From a virus: DNA of 28,642 nt. The first letter of the stretch is position 1. Every line of letters begins with the position of its first letter. This document shows, piece by piece, positions 21,988 to 28,642 of this stretch. Position numbers and translations under genes: made by a program. The DNA is taken from the IMG/VR virus record IMGVR_UViG_3300033146_007484, positions 1 through 28,642 of that record, one strand, 5' to 3'. Below the pieces are notes generated by a model, which was not told the DNA's origin, made no database searches, and worked only from the letters and a program-made list of their open reading frames with translations.

Positions 21988-22556
21988 CCGACCTTGTCGC
22001 TAGAACAACACATACTAGGCATATGAACATAGCCACTCTCCCACTCGCTAAGAGCATCTTTTAGTCTATTGGGACACTTTATATCTATTGATGTTCTATC
22101 ACTCCTATAGGCTACCATACTATCACTTTCTATCATTAGAGGTCTCAAAGAGTCTATCTCACTATCAACTATATCTTTATCTATAAGCCTCCAAAATCCC
22201 TCTTTACTATATATTAAATGATTTCTATTTTCAACCTTGTCATAGTAAACAAAAAGCTTATCACTAGCTCTATCTTCCGACATAAAGAAGACTGTGGCTA
22301 CTATATTGTCATATACTGTTACCCATCTTGCTCTGATAGACCTTATCATCATATCAGCAAGATAATACTCTTTTTGTATATTGTCATACCATACGGCTTT
22401 TGGCATTTTTATATTATAGTATGATGCCCTCTCATTTCTCAATGCACTTAGCATCACATAGAGGTCTTTTGTCTTCTCGACTTTCATCTCCTCATCTGTG
22501 ATCCCCTCATAGAGAGACTTTACACACTGTTGTATCACTTTCAACTCTTTACTCAT
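21984..22556 (-). CDS. Unknown protein under repressor-type operators (190 aa)
   Basis: Begins MSKELKVIQQCVKSLYEGIT, with a helical N-terminal third and a beta-rich middle (WVTVYDNIVATVFFMSEDRA, LFVYYDKVENRNHLIY). It contains no signal peptide or membrane segment. Its promoter region (22602-22647) carries two perfect matches to immunity operators, so it is probably silent in the lysogen and expressed on induction. No family is recognised. An induction-phase or antirepressor-like role would suit the regulation. Confidence 0.65.
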   Translation of the reverse strand: MSKELKVIQQCVKSLYEGITDEEMKVEKTKDLYVMLSALRNERASYYNIKMPKAVWYDNIQKEYYLADMMIRSIRARWVTVYDNIVATVFFMSEDRASDKLFVYYDKVENRNHLIYSKEGFWRLIDKDIVDSEIDSLRPLMIESDSMVAYRSDRTSIDIKCPNRLKDALSEWESGYVHMPSMCCSSDKVG

Positions 22557-22601
22557 AATAACCCCTTTTATATTTTAGATTACACATTTTAACATAAATA
22601 A

Positions 22602-22647
22602 TACAATATGCACTAAATTTAATAATATTTTAATAGTGCTTATTGTA
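22602..22647. promoter_or_regulatory. Remote pair of immunity-type operators
   Basis: TACAATATGCACTA (22602-22615) and, reversed, TAGTGCTTATTGTA (22634-22647). They are identical in sequence to sites B and A of the immunity region, and the facing arrangement (46 bp end to end against 45 bp) is the same. They lie between the divergent 190-aa and 57-aa genes. Confidence 0.7.
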
Positions 22648-22702
22648 TCATTCTATCAGAAGCCCAAAAAACTTCTAGGTTATTTAACATCAAAGGATAT
22701 TT

Positions 22703-22876
22703 ATGAGTCTTATCAAAGATTTAGACAAACTAGCAAGAAAACACAATCTAATTGTGTTTTCCTATAGTCAAGACGGAAGCAACCTAGTAAATGGTTCACC
22801 CACCGTCTCAGTTACATTAGTTTCACCAAGTAAAAGTGAGTATGAGAAGCGTGAAGCAGTTAGAAAAGCTAAGTAA
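22703..22876 (+). CDS. Small protein in the repressor regulon (57 aa)
   Basis: Encodes MSLIKDLDKLARKHNLIVFS and onward to EKREAVRKAK. AAAGGA lies upstream of the ATG. It is too short to be picked by length cut-offs, but it has protein-like composition and is divergent from the 190-aa gene across shared operators. Its end overlaps the convergent 61-aa gene by 8 bases. Family unknown. Confidence 0.55.
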   Translation: MSLIKDLDKLARKHNLIVFSYSQDGSNLVNGSPTVSVTLVSPSKSEYEKREAVRKAK

Positions 22877-23054
22877 CTATCTCAGCTTCAACTCTCTCTT
22901 CATCAGGTGCGTTAGGGTCGATTAAAGCCTCCCTAAGTTCGCTTACCCTCTCCTGGAAAGAGGTGTAAGCCTCAGAGGTTTTCCCCTCAGCTAAGAGGTC
23001 TCTAGCCTCATCAAATGGCTCAATAGCCATAACAAATAGTTCAAAAGTATCCAT
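22869..23054 (-). CDS. Small acidic protein (61 aa)
   Basis: Begins MDTFELFVMAIEPFDEARDL and is acidic and helical (TSFQERVSELREALI). A good AAGGA site lies 6 bases before the ATG at 23054, and a TATAAT box lies upstream on the minus strand. Acidic small phage proteins sometimes mimic DNA or inhibit host enzymes, but nothing here proves it. Confidence 0.55.
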   Translation of the reverse strand: MDTFELFVMAIEPFDEARDLLAEGKTSEAYTSFQERVSELREALIDPNAPDEERVEAEIVT

Positions 23055-23061
23055 AGTGGAG

Positions 23062-23109
23062 TCCTTGTATATTGGTTTTGTGCGTTCAACACACCATATT
23101 ATACAAGGA
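23062..23109. promoter_or_regulatory. 10-bp dyad around the promoter of the 61-aa gene
   Basis: TCCTTGTATA (23062-23071) and TATACAAGGA (23100-23109) are perfect inverted arms 28 bp apart. The left arm includes the gene's ribosome site and the right arm touches the minus-strand TATAAT box. It could be a repressor binding pair or an RNA stem hiding the ribosome site. Confidence 0.4.
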
Positions 23110-23258
23110 TTTCATTTTGAATATATGGTTATTTAACATTCCAAATATAAGAGTTGGCAGTATGGGGTAGAGGTGCGAGTATGTTTTGGTAGCGCCAATT
23201 CCTGAAAAACACTTCTAAGATTGCAATCACCTGCATGCTGCCTACTGTTATATTTATA

Positions 23259-23413
23259 AAACACTCACTCAACTCATCGGCTATAGACCGCTGTGTGTTG
23301 GCACGATTAGGTCATATATTATTCATCCTCCTTTCTTGAATAAATTTTTTTGACAAACGATAAGATAAAAATCCTCCTATATGAGAGGTACAAGATGGGT
23401 TGAGTGAGTGTTT
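23259..23413. ncRNA. Long-range 20-bp inverted repeat, possible structured RNA
   Basis: The arm at 23259-23278 (AAACACTCACTCAACTCATC) pairs with 23394-23413 at all 20 positions, one being a G-U pair in RNA. About 115 bases lie between, including two CCTCCT-type blocks (GGAGGAT on the minus strand). Transcription direction is unknown. Confidence 0.4.
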
Positions 23414-23563
23414 AGTCGGTGGTAGTTTGAGCCTCTTGAGTATGAAAGTGTGATTATGTGTACACTAAAGCATCAGTAAAAAAGAGAGGCAAGAGTTAGA
23501 CGGTAGGAACTACAGATGTGGAAAAGGGTGTGCAAATCTTGCAAGTTTACGGTAGGTCATTAT

Positions 23564-23615
23564 AGATAACATAACTAAAATATGGAACGCCTCCTATACT
23601 TTAGTTATGTTATCT
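23564..23615. promoter_or_regulatory. Perfect 16-bp inverted repeat before the recombination operon
   Basis: AGATAACATAACTAAA (23564-23579) and its exact reverse complement (23600-23615) flank 20 bases which themselves pair partly (TATGGA with TCC-TATA). No U-run follows, so it is not a standard terminator. It ends 28 bases before the first ATG of the operon. Confidence 0.55.
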
Positions 23616-23643
23616 GGATATAAAAAACATTAGGAGACAAACT

Positions 23644-23778
23644 ATGACAACTAAAACACTAAAAAAAGCCCTTACAAAAGGCATTAAGACCATAGGTGAG
23701 CTTGGTAGAGCTTCAAAAAAATATAGTGATACTGTGATTGAGTATCGTTACGGTAGGTGGATGGAGGTAGAGAAGTGA
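23644..23778 (+). CDS. Small basic protein, first gene of recombination operon (44 aa)
   Basis: Encodes MTTKTLKKALTKGIKTIGEL and ends RYGRWMEVEK. AGGAG lies 7 bases upstream of the ATG. It is lysine-rich with one amphipathic helix. The stop overlaps the GTG start of the next small gene, marking an operon. Function unknown. Confidence 0.55.
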   Translation: MTTKTLKKALTKGIKTIGELGRASKKYSDTVIEYRYGRWMEVEK

Positions 23779-23903
23779 TAAAAGCCGTAATGATAGGACT
23801 ACACAAATATAAAGTCAGTGGTATGGTCATAGAAGCCACTACACCCAATGAAGCAAAAGAGAGATATAGAGTACTCAAATCAAATAGGAGAGTAAAGAGA
23901 TGA
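23775..23903 (+). CDS. Small basic protein with GTG start (42 aa)
   Basis: Starts at GTG 23775 (MIKAVMIGLHKYKVSGMVIE) within a GTGA overlap of the preceding stop and ends with ATGA at the recE-like start. The C-terminus is basic (KERYRVLKSNRRVKR). Overlap on both sides argues for translation. No family is recognised. Confidence 0.5.
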   Translation: MIKAVMIGLHKYKVSGMVIEATTPNEAKERYRVLKSNRRVKR

Positions 23904-24868
23904 CAAATCAAGATTACCACAATGCAGAGGGCATATCATCAAGTGATTTTAGACTACTTGATGAGAGTCCCCTACACTTGGCAAATAAGAAACTCTTCAA
24001 GCTGGAGGGGTCACAATTTATATTAGGCTCTTTAGTGCATAAGATGGTGTTAGAGCCTGATGATATTGGTGATGAGTTCATCAAAGGTGACTTCGAGGGT
24101 GCAGATATTAATAAAGACTCTATAGCTTATAGAGAAGCCGAACCACTCATTGAAGCACTACACCTTAAATCTGATATAAAAAAGATGTTTATTGAGGAGT
24201 CTTTCAATCACGATGATTTAAATAAGAATACAAAATTATACAAAGAGTCTAAAAAAGAGTTTGTAGATTATGCAAAGTCTGAAAACTTAACTGTTGTTTC
24301 AAAAGATGTTTGGAAAATAGCATTTGATGCTTATAATGCTCATATCCTAGTGGGCGATAGAACCATTATAACTGTAGCCATGTGGGATCAAGCAGAAAGA
24401 ATGGCAAACAATATCACAGCCATTGCTGGTGGGCTATTCCAAAATGGCAAAACTGAAGAGTCTTTTTTTGTGGATGATCCTATCTATAAAGTCAAGCGAA
24501 AATGTAGACCAGACTACTATAGAGAAGATTTGAAGCTCTGTATAGATGTCAAGACTACACAAGATGGTCAAGACTATGGATTTAGCAAGAGTGTAAATGA
24601 GTACAAATACCACCGTCAAGCAGCATGGTATCTTGATACTTTACAGATGGCAGGTAAAGTTGTAGATAGATTTATCTTTGTCACTGTGGAGAGCAGGCCC
24701 CCACATATGGTAAGAGTAAATGAACTAGACTTAGAGAGTATAAACATAGGTCGTGAAAACTATGAGCTAAAGCTATCTGAAAACCTAAGATACCTAGAGA
24801 GTGGTCAAGCAGATATAGTTAAGACTATCAGCCTGCCTGAGTGGGCTAAAAACAGAGAGGAATATTGA
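23900..24868 (+). CDS. recE: RecE/Exo VIII-like exonuclease, PD-(D/E)XK family
   Basis: A 322-aa protein matching the RecE C-terminal nuclease class. The N-terminal YHNAEGISSSDFRLLDESP is characteristic, and SLVHKMVLEP holds the conserved His47. The catalytic core is KCRPDYYREDLKLCIDVKTT, with Asp205, Asp216 and Lys218, followed by the helix YHRQAAWYLD with the conserved Q/Y. The enzyme would chew 5' ends at breaks to expose ssDNA for the adjacent RecT-like protein. It starts by ATGA overlap with the preceding small gene. Confidence 0.85.
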   Translation: MTNQDYHNAEGISSSDFRLLDESPLHLANKKLFKLEGSQFILGSLVHKMVLEPDDIGDEFIKGDFEGADINKDSIAYREAEPLIEALHLKSDIKKMFIEESFNHDDLNKNTKLYKESKKEFVDYAKSENLTVVSKDVWKIAFDAYNAHILVGDRTIITVAMWDQAERMANNITAIAGGLFQNGKTEESFFVDDPIYKVKRKCRPDYYREDLKLCIDVKTTQDGQDYGFSKSVNEYKYHRQAAWYLDTLQMAGKVVDRFIFVTVESRPPHMVRVNELDLESINIGRENYELKLSENLRYLESGQADIVKTISLPEWAKNREEY

Positions 24869-24869
24869 G

Positions 24870-26243
24870 ATGAATAACAATAATTTAGCAGTTATAGAAG
24901 TACAAGAGAGAAGCCTAGCTTTAGAAACTAGCAGATTTGAGCTAGAGCAGAGAAGAGCCAAGGCTTTGGCTATGAGTAGATTCTTCCCAGCTGATATGAA
25001 AAATGACATAGGTAGTGCTATCATCATCTATGATCTAGCTAGACGGATGAACATATCAGAGATGGAAGTATCGCAAAATATATATATTATATATGGTAGA
25101 CCAAGCTTTTCAACTATATTTATAACTGCGAGACTCAACCAAAGTGGACTTATTAAAGGGCCATTAAAAACTATAGTATCTAGCGACAAGCAATCTGCAT
25201 ACTGTACTGCTATAGATGTAGCAACTGGTGAAGAGTTAGCAGGTATGACTATCACTATGGCAATAGCTAAAGCTGAGGGGTGGCTATCTAAAAAGGGTAG
25301 CAAGTGGGTTACCATGCCAGAACTTATGCTTAGAAAACGAGCTCAATCATTCTTCATCAAAGAGTTCTATCCTCAAGTGATGTTTGGACTCTCCACCGAC
25401 GATGAGATCAGAGATATAGTAGAGACAGAAGTAGCACAACCTACCACAGACATCAATCAAGCCATTATGCAACAGTCAACACCGCAAGAGCCACAGACTT
25501 TTGATGCAGAGATAGAAGAAGTAGCGGAGCAAGTCCACGGAGAAGCGGATGAGATGCAACCGCAAAAGAGAAGTAGACGCACCAAGGCAGAGATAGAGGC
25601 TATACTAGCAGAGGCCAACAGATATAGACCTGATGGAATAGCAGAATATACCAAGCTGAGAGATGTACCAAAACAAGAAGAGCGAGAGGCTATAGCTAGA
25701 CTAGAAGCACCACAAGCAGAAAGCACACCGAGCTATGGAGAAGTAGATACTACACCTATAGAGCCACTCAATGTAAATAGTGCTTTGGCACAAGGCTCAA
25801 CCCCTACACGACAGCATAATAAGTTACCTTATTATATAACTAATAATTGGAATAAGGTAGAGAAAGTAGGGTTGAGCGTACAAGAGTTCCAAGGTTTTAT
25901 AGAATACCATATCCCAAATTGGGAAACTATTCCACACTCTGAGCTGAGAGGCAGAGCAGGGGAGATATTTGGTGCAGACTCTGCACAGTTGAGAGCTATG
26001 GTCGTAGAATTTTATCAAAGAGCAGGTATGCAAGTGCCACCTATGCCAACTGAAGCAAATCCATTAGACGATATGCCTAAAGCTATTGCAGATAAGTTAC
26101 AATTTTTTATAAACAATGGACTAAATGCAGATGATTATCCAGGGTTTATCAAATTTTCAAATCTCAATGAAGATACTATCAGATTTGTTGAGGAAGATGT
26201 AGCATGGACACTGTCTCTCATAGAGGAGTGGAACGCACAATGA
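24870..26243 (+). CDS. recT: RecT-like ssDNA annealing protein with long C-terminal extension
   Basis: A 457-aa protein. Residues 25-185 form the RecT-like core: ALAMSRFFPADMKNDIGSAI, then MEVSQNIYIIYGRPSFSTIF, a middle with ATGEELAGMTITMAIAKAEG, and WVTMPELMLRKRAQSFFIKE followed by the acidic GLSTDDEI. About 270 further residues follow, well beyond the usual 270-300 total. They include a basic KRSRRTKAEIEAILAEANR segment, a Pro-rich linker, and two similar helical segments (about 330-390 and 410-455), possibly an SSB- or partner-binding module. It follows recE directly and should pair homologous strands during recombination. Confidence 0.75.
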   Translation: MNNNNLAVIEVQERSLALETSRFELEQRRAKALAMSRFFPADMKNDIGSAIIIYDLARRMNISEMEVSQNIYIIYGRPSFSTIFITARLNQSGLIKGPLKTIVSSDKQSAYCTAIDVATGEELAGMTITMAIAKAEGWLSKKGSKWVTMPELMLRKRAQSFFIKEFYPQVMFGLSTDDEIRDIVETEVAQPTTDINQAIMQQSTPQEPQTFDAEIEEVAEQVHGEADEMQPQKRSRRTKAEIEAILAEANRYRPDGIAEYTKLRDVPKQEEREAIARLEAPQAESTPSYGEVDTTPIEPLNVNSALAQGSTPTRQHNKLPYYITNNWNKVEKVGLSVQEFQGFIEYHIPNWETIPHSELRGRAGEIFGADSAQLRAMVVEFYQRAGMQVPPMPTEANPLDDMPKAIADKLQFFINNGLNADDYPGFIKFSNLNEDTIRFVEEDVAWTLSLIEEWNAQ

Positions 26244-26521
26244 AAAGCAGTTTCATAATAACCGCTGTCTTACTATTAGTAGGGTGTGGAGACACAAAAA
26301 ATACATATACAGCTGAGCCACTAGAAGAGCCTTTGGAGCCTCAAAAAAATACAGAGATCAAGGGTGATGCTATCATTATAAATAGTGGTAGTGATACATC
26401 TCTAAGCACGGTTACGGTCACAGAGAATGGTGTCTATGTAGACTGCGGTAGTGCAGGGTGTGGAGATGTTTCTATCGGAGTCAAGCAAGATGACAATGAG
26501 ACACAGAGGGTTAATAAATAG
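26240..26521 (+). CDS. Phage-encoded lipoprotein (93 aa)
   Basis: The start is ATG 26240, overlapping the recT-like stop (ATGA). The N-terminus MKSSFIITAVLLLVGCGDTK has a short signal and a perfect lipobox (LVGC), so Cys16 should be lipidated. The mature part is acidic, with a Pro/Glu linker (AEPLEEPLEPQKN) and a small beta-rich domain with two more cysteines (DCGSAGCGD). Membrane lipoproteins of prophages often block receptors or DNA entry of other phages. That role is inferred. Confidence 0.75.
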   Translation: MKSSFIITAVLLLVGCGDTKNTYTAEPLEEPLEPQKNTEIKGDAIIINSGSDTSLSTVTVTENGVYVDCGSAGCGDVSIGVKQDDNETQRVNK

Positions 26522-26572
26522 TAGATTTTTAACCTCATCTATCCATATTATTAGACAAAAAGGGATTATAAG

Positions 26573-27037
26573 ATGCTGATTAATATGGATGGTATAGAAG
26601 AGCCTATCTATTGGGCTGGTGCAGGTGAGTATACTTGGAAGATTATAACTGTAGAAGATAGGATATCTAAGCAAGGTGATCCATATATCCATATGCTACT
26701 AAAGAACTCTCACAACGAACATTATTCAGAGAGCTTCTATCCAGACCAACACATGAAGCGTATATATCAGATAGCCCTAGCTTTAGGTATCAAGCCTGAC
26801 GAAGGCAATGATATAGATACACAAGACTTCATAGGTGGCTTCATAAAAGCTAGAGTAGACTACATCATCTACAATAGTGGAATAAAGAGAGGTATGAAGA
26901 GTGAGAGGTTATATTTACAAAATATCAGACCAAGCAATAGACGAAAAGACACTACAGGCTCTAGTGACTTTAGTCGAGTCAAGAAACCAAAATACGGCAT
27001 AGGAGTAAAAGGCAATGGCAATAATAAAACAGAATAA
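26573..27037 (+). CDS. DUF669-like phage protein (probable ssDNA-binding/replication accessory)
   Basis: A 154-aa protein. It has the DUF669-type order: a strand pair with GEYTWKIITVEDRISKQGDP, then HMLLKN, a helical part (HMKRIYQIALALGIKP), the D-F-I-G-G-F-I-K-A segment (DFIGGFIKARVDY) and a Ser/Asn/Lys-rich tail (RPSNRRKDTTGSSDF). Members commonly lie beside recombination genes in phages and are thought to aid DNA metabolism or act as SSB-like factors. AAGGGAT precedes the ATG. Call rests on pattern and context. Confidence 0.55.
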   Translation: MLINMDGIEEPIYWAGAGEYTWKIITVEDRISKQGDPYIHMLLKNSHNEHYSESFYPDQHMKRIYQIALALGIKPDEGNDIDTQDFIGGFIKARVDYIIYNSGIKRGMKSERLYLQNIRPSNRRKDTTGSSDFSRVKKPKYGIGVKGNGNNKTE

Positions 27038-27171
27038 AGATGGGGAGATAATTATACTCATAATAATAGATTTGGGGGCGGATGGAAGTATGTGTTAGGG
27101 TTTCAAGCTTCTGGCAATACTATTATATTCATCTTGTTATATGGTTCAATACGAATTGAGAGGGTAAGAAG

Positions 27172-27351
27172 ATGACCAAAATGATAAACAAAAGAGAGGT
27201 ACTTAGTATATTAGGTATAGCACCAACAAGTCCCAAGAGGCTAAAGGTGTTTAAGGACTTACCAAAATATAACAATCCATACTCTAAGACTAGAGTATTT
27301 AAGGATAGTGATGTTTATGCGTTGGTTGATGGATTTAAGGAGGTAATATGA
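27172..27351 (+). CDS. AlpA/excisionase-like winged-HTH protein (59 aa)
   Basis: Encodes MTKMINKREVLSILGIAPTS and then KRLKVFKDLP, SKTRVFKDSDVYALVDGF. This is the MerR/AlpA-type fold: helix, turn with a Pro-Ser-Thr cap, and the wing F/P-x-x-x-x-GS/SKTR-x-F-x-x-x-D-V. The RBS is weak (GGTAAGAAG region). Its place next to the integrase suggests an excisionase or an integrase-promoter activator. The stop overlaps the yopX remnant start. Confidence 0.7.
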   Translation: MTKMINKREVLSILGIAPTSPKRLKVFKDLPKYNNPYSKTRVFKDSDVYALVDGFKEVI

Positions 27352-27517
27352 GAGAGATTAAGTTTAGAGCGTGGGATACCTTTAACGCAGTATACTACTA
27401 TTAAGCATGGTTGCTCATGAGAGTGAAGTCATCGGAAATATTCATAAAAATAAAAACCTTCTTGATGAGAGCCTAGCCCCTCATTTCATCAACCCTATCA
27501 CTCCACCACTCCATTAG
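27348..27517 (+). pseudogene. yopX-family remnant with internal deletion
   Basis: The ATG at 27348 (strong AGGAGG upstream) gives MREIKFRAWDTFNAVYYY and a stop. The first ten residues are the hallmark N-terminus of YopX-family phage proteins. In another frame from 27407, HESEVIGNIHKNKNLLDE matches the usual YopX C-terminus (D-x-x-x-x-G-N-I-Y/H-x-N-x-x-L-L). About 80-100 internal residues are missing, and the two parts are out of frame. The tail runs into the convergent integrase 3' end. Confidence 0.7.
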
Positions 27518-28642
27518 CTTCACCCTCTCTTTGATGTAAAGGGCTTTATTATACACCCCTCTCACACTACCATCTATATGAGCCATTTGTACCTCTATCA
27601 CATCACTATTCACACCATGTATATGACTAGCTTCATGTAACATTGTACTAGCAGAGTGCCTAAATCCGTGCGAGGTCATCACTCCTGCATATCCTAGTCT
27701 CTTCAATGCTACATTTAGAGTATTTTCACTCAGAGGTTTAGACATATTCCAAGCCGATGGGAAGAGATACTTAGATCCATTATCCTTATTTAGGTTGATG
27801 ATACTTATCATCTTATCTGTGAGTGGCACTATGTGATCTCTATCCATCTTCATCTTAGTAGCTGGTATAGTCCAAGTCTTAGCGTCAAAATCAAACTCAC
27901 ACCACTCAGCCATACGAATATTAGCAGGTCTCACGAACACATAAGGAGCTAACATCAAAGCCACTCTTGTAGAGTTGTCACCGCTATAATCATCAATCGA
28001 TCTTAACAGCTCTCCAAACTCTTTAGGGTCTGTGATATGAGAGAAATTTTTAACTTTGTGAGACTTTAGTAACACATTCATATCTATATCTCTCATAGGA
28101 TTGTATCTCATATACTGCAATGTTACACCATATCTAAATATCCTATCAATCAAGGCACCCCCTTTTCTAGCTAGAACTGTCACACCTCTATCACTCATAC
28201 GCTTTAGGCTTTCTATCAAGTAATGTGACGCTATCTGATCTACTGCTACATCTCCAAAGAGTGGGTAAAAGTTTCTCTCTAGTATAGTCTCTTGTTTTCT
28301 TGCATACACTACACTCAAATCATCTCTATGTTTTAGATACTCATTTGCTAAAGATCTAAATGTCATGACCTCTATTTTCTTCTCAAAAGGATTGACACCA
28401 TTTGCCAAAGATGATTTAACCTCATCTCTTTTGACTCTAACATCTTTCAAACTCATAGCAGGATATGCACCCAGAGATTTAGTAGTTTGTTTACTATCTA
28501 TTAAAACTCTCAATCTCCATAGCTTAGAGCCATTAGGTTTTATATGCAAATACAAGCCATCACCATCAGCTATCTTATACTCTTTGTCTTTAGGTTTAAA
28601 GCCCTTACACTGCGTATCTGTAAGTGGTTTTACTCTAGCCAT
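27473..28642 (-). CDS. int: Tyrosine-type site-specific integrase (P4-like)
   Basis: A 389-aa protein, complete in the window, starting at the very last base. The N-terminal arm-binding domain (DUF4102-like) has KPLTDTQCKG, IADGDGLYLHIKPNGSKLWR and SLGAYPAMSLKDVR. The catalytic domain has YVFVRPANIRMAEW (Arg238 or Arg243), KMKMDRDHIVPL (Lys263/265), SHGFRHSAST (His325, Arg328), QMAHID (His355) and the nucleophile Tyr364 in GVYNKA. It should catalyse integration, commonly into a tRNA gene. The adjacent AlpA-like gene may control it. Confidence 0.9.
   Translation of the reverse strand: MARVKPLTDTQCKGFKPKDKEYKIADGDGLYLHIKPNGSKLWRLRVLIDSKQTTKSLGAYPAMSLKDVRVKRDEVKSSLANGVNPFEKKIEVMTFRSLANEYLKHRDDLSVVYARKQETILERNFYPLFGDVAVDQIASHYLIESLKRMSDRGVTVLARKGGALIDRIFRYGVTLQYMRYNPMRDIDMNVLLKSHKVKNFSHITDPKEFGELLRSIDDYSGDNSTRVALMLAPYVFVRPANIRMAEWCEFDFDAKTWTIPATKMKMDRDHIVPLTDKMISIINLNKDNGSKYLFPSAWNMSKPLSENTLNVALKRLGYAGVMTSHGFRHSASTMLHEASHIHGVNSDVIEVQMAHIDGSVRGVYNKALYIKERVKLMEWWSDRVDEMRG

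Larger units (their letters stand above)
23110..23643. other. Non-coding region upstream of the recombination operon
   Basis: About 530 bp without a convincing gene on either strand. It contains a long-range 20-bp inverted repeat (23259-23413), a TTGACA box near 23350, a perfect 16-bp inverted repeat (23564-23615), and a 17-codon ORF (23516-23569) with a CxxC motif. It probably contains the promoter and a leader or small RNA for the genes at 23644 onward. Confidence 0.5.

Noticed and set aside
23516-23569. 17-codon plus ORF (MWKRVCKSCKFTVGHYR) with AGGA upstream
   Set aside because: It has a CxxC motif and possible ribosome site, but it is too short, is isolated, and ends inside the 16-bp inverted repeat; not enough to call a gene.
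23684-23920. Minus-strand 78-codon frame across the two small genes before recE
   Set aside because: Opposite to two genes linked by stop-start overlaps with good ribosome sites; the minus frame has none.
27015-27098. 27-codon plus ORF overlapping the end of the DUF669-like gene
   Set aside because: Ile-rich translation, poor ribosome-site spacing and no neighbour support; probably chance.

Overview
The window is most of a temperate tailed phage genome (prophage). It lies in an A+T-rich genome with very heavy use of ATA, CTA, AGA and TAT codons, which suggests a Campylobacterota host (a Sulfurimonas/Sulfurovum-like sulfur oxidiser). The host assignment is inference from composition only. The right edge falls exactly on the start codon of a P4-type tyrosine integrase. 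The left edge cuts a structural gene, so tail and lysis genes probably lie further left.

Layout. (1) 1-12484, minus strand: one long late operon, read from right to left. It holds a hypothetical gene, the small terminase, a broken large terminase, a hypothetical gene, the portal, an 85-aa gene overlapping the portal, a Tad2/DUF2829-like small protein, a 60-aa gene, a scaffold-like protein, an SU10/DUF5309-type major capsid protein, a head-completion candidate, and a run of tail or appendage proteins. The head proteins point to a podovirus-like head. (2) 12485-13639: over 1.1 kb with little coding potential but rich in inverted and direct repeats. (3) 13640-14779, minus: a small protein and an ArdC-like antirestriction protein. 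(4) 14843-15886, plus: a small operon with twin operator-like dyads, a chain of leader hairpins, and a second copy of the last leader hairpin that differs by compensatory base changes. Its second gene needs a -1 frameshift at an A7 run. (5) 15870-20435, minus: early/DNA module with an exported protein, RusA, a cytosine methyltransferase, a zinc-ribbon protein, a PAPS-reductase-like protein, a replication initiator-like protein and small regulators. (6) 20446-21119: immunity region with repeated operators and an S24 (CI/LexA-like) repressor. (7) 21120-21876: a toxin-antitoxin cassette, apparently inserted at the repressor's 3' end because a 33-bp imperfect copy of that end lies on its far side. 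(8) 21883-23054: small genes of unknown role, one divergent pair of which carries the same operator as the immunity region. (9) 23110-23643: non-coding DNA with two strong inverted repeats. (10) 23644-27037, plus: a recombination operon (two small proteins, RecE-like exonuclease, RecT-like annealing protein, a lipoprotein, a DUF669-like protein). (11) 27172-28642: an AlpA/excisionase-like gene, the remnant of a yopX gene, and the convergent integrase.

How it works together. The S24 repressor probably silences both the leftward early operon and the remote divergent pair. RecE/RecT-like proteins, RusA, the initiator and the DUF669-like protein would drive replication and recombination. ArdC and the methyltransferase would counter host restriction. 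The long minus operon builds the particle. The disrupted terminase and the yopX remnant suggest that this copy may be decaying, unless they are assembly errors.
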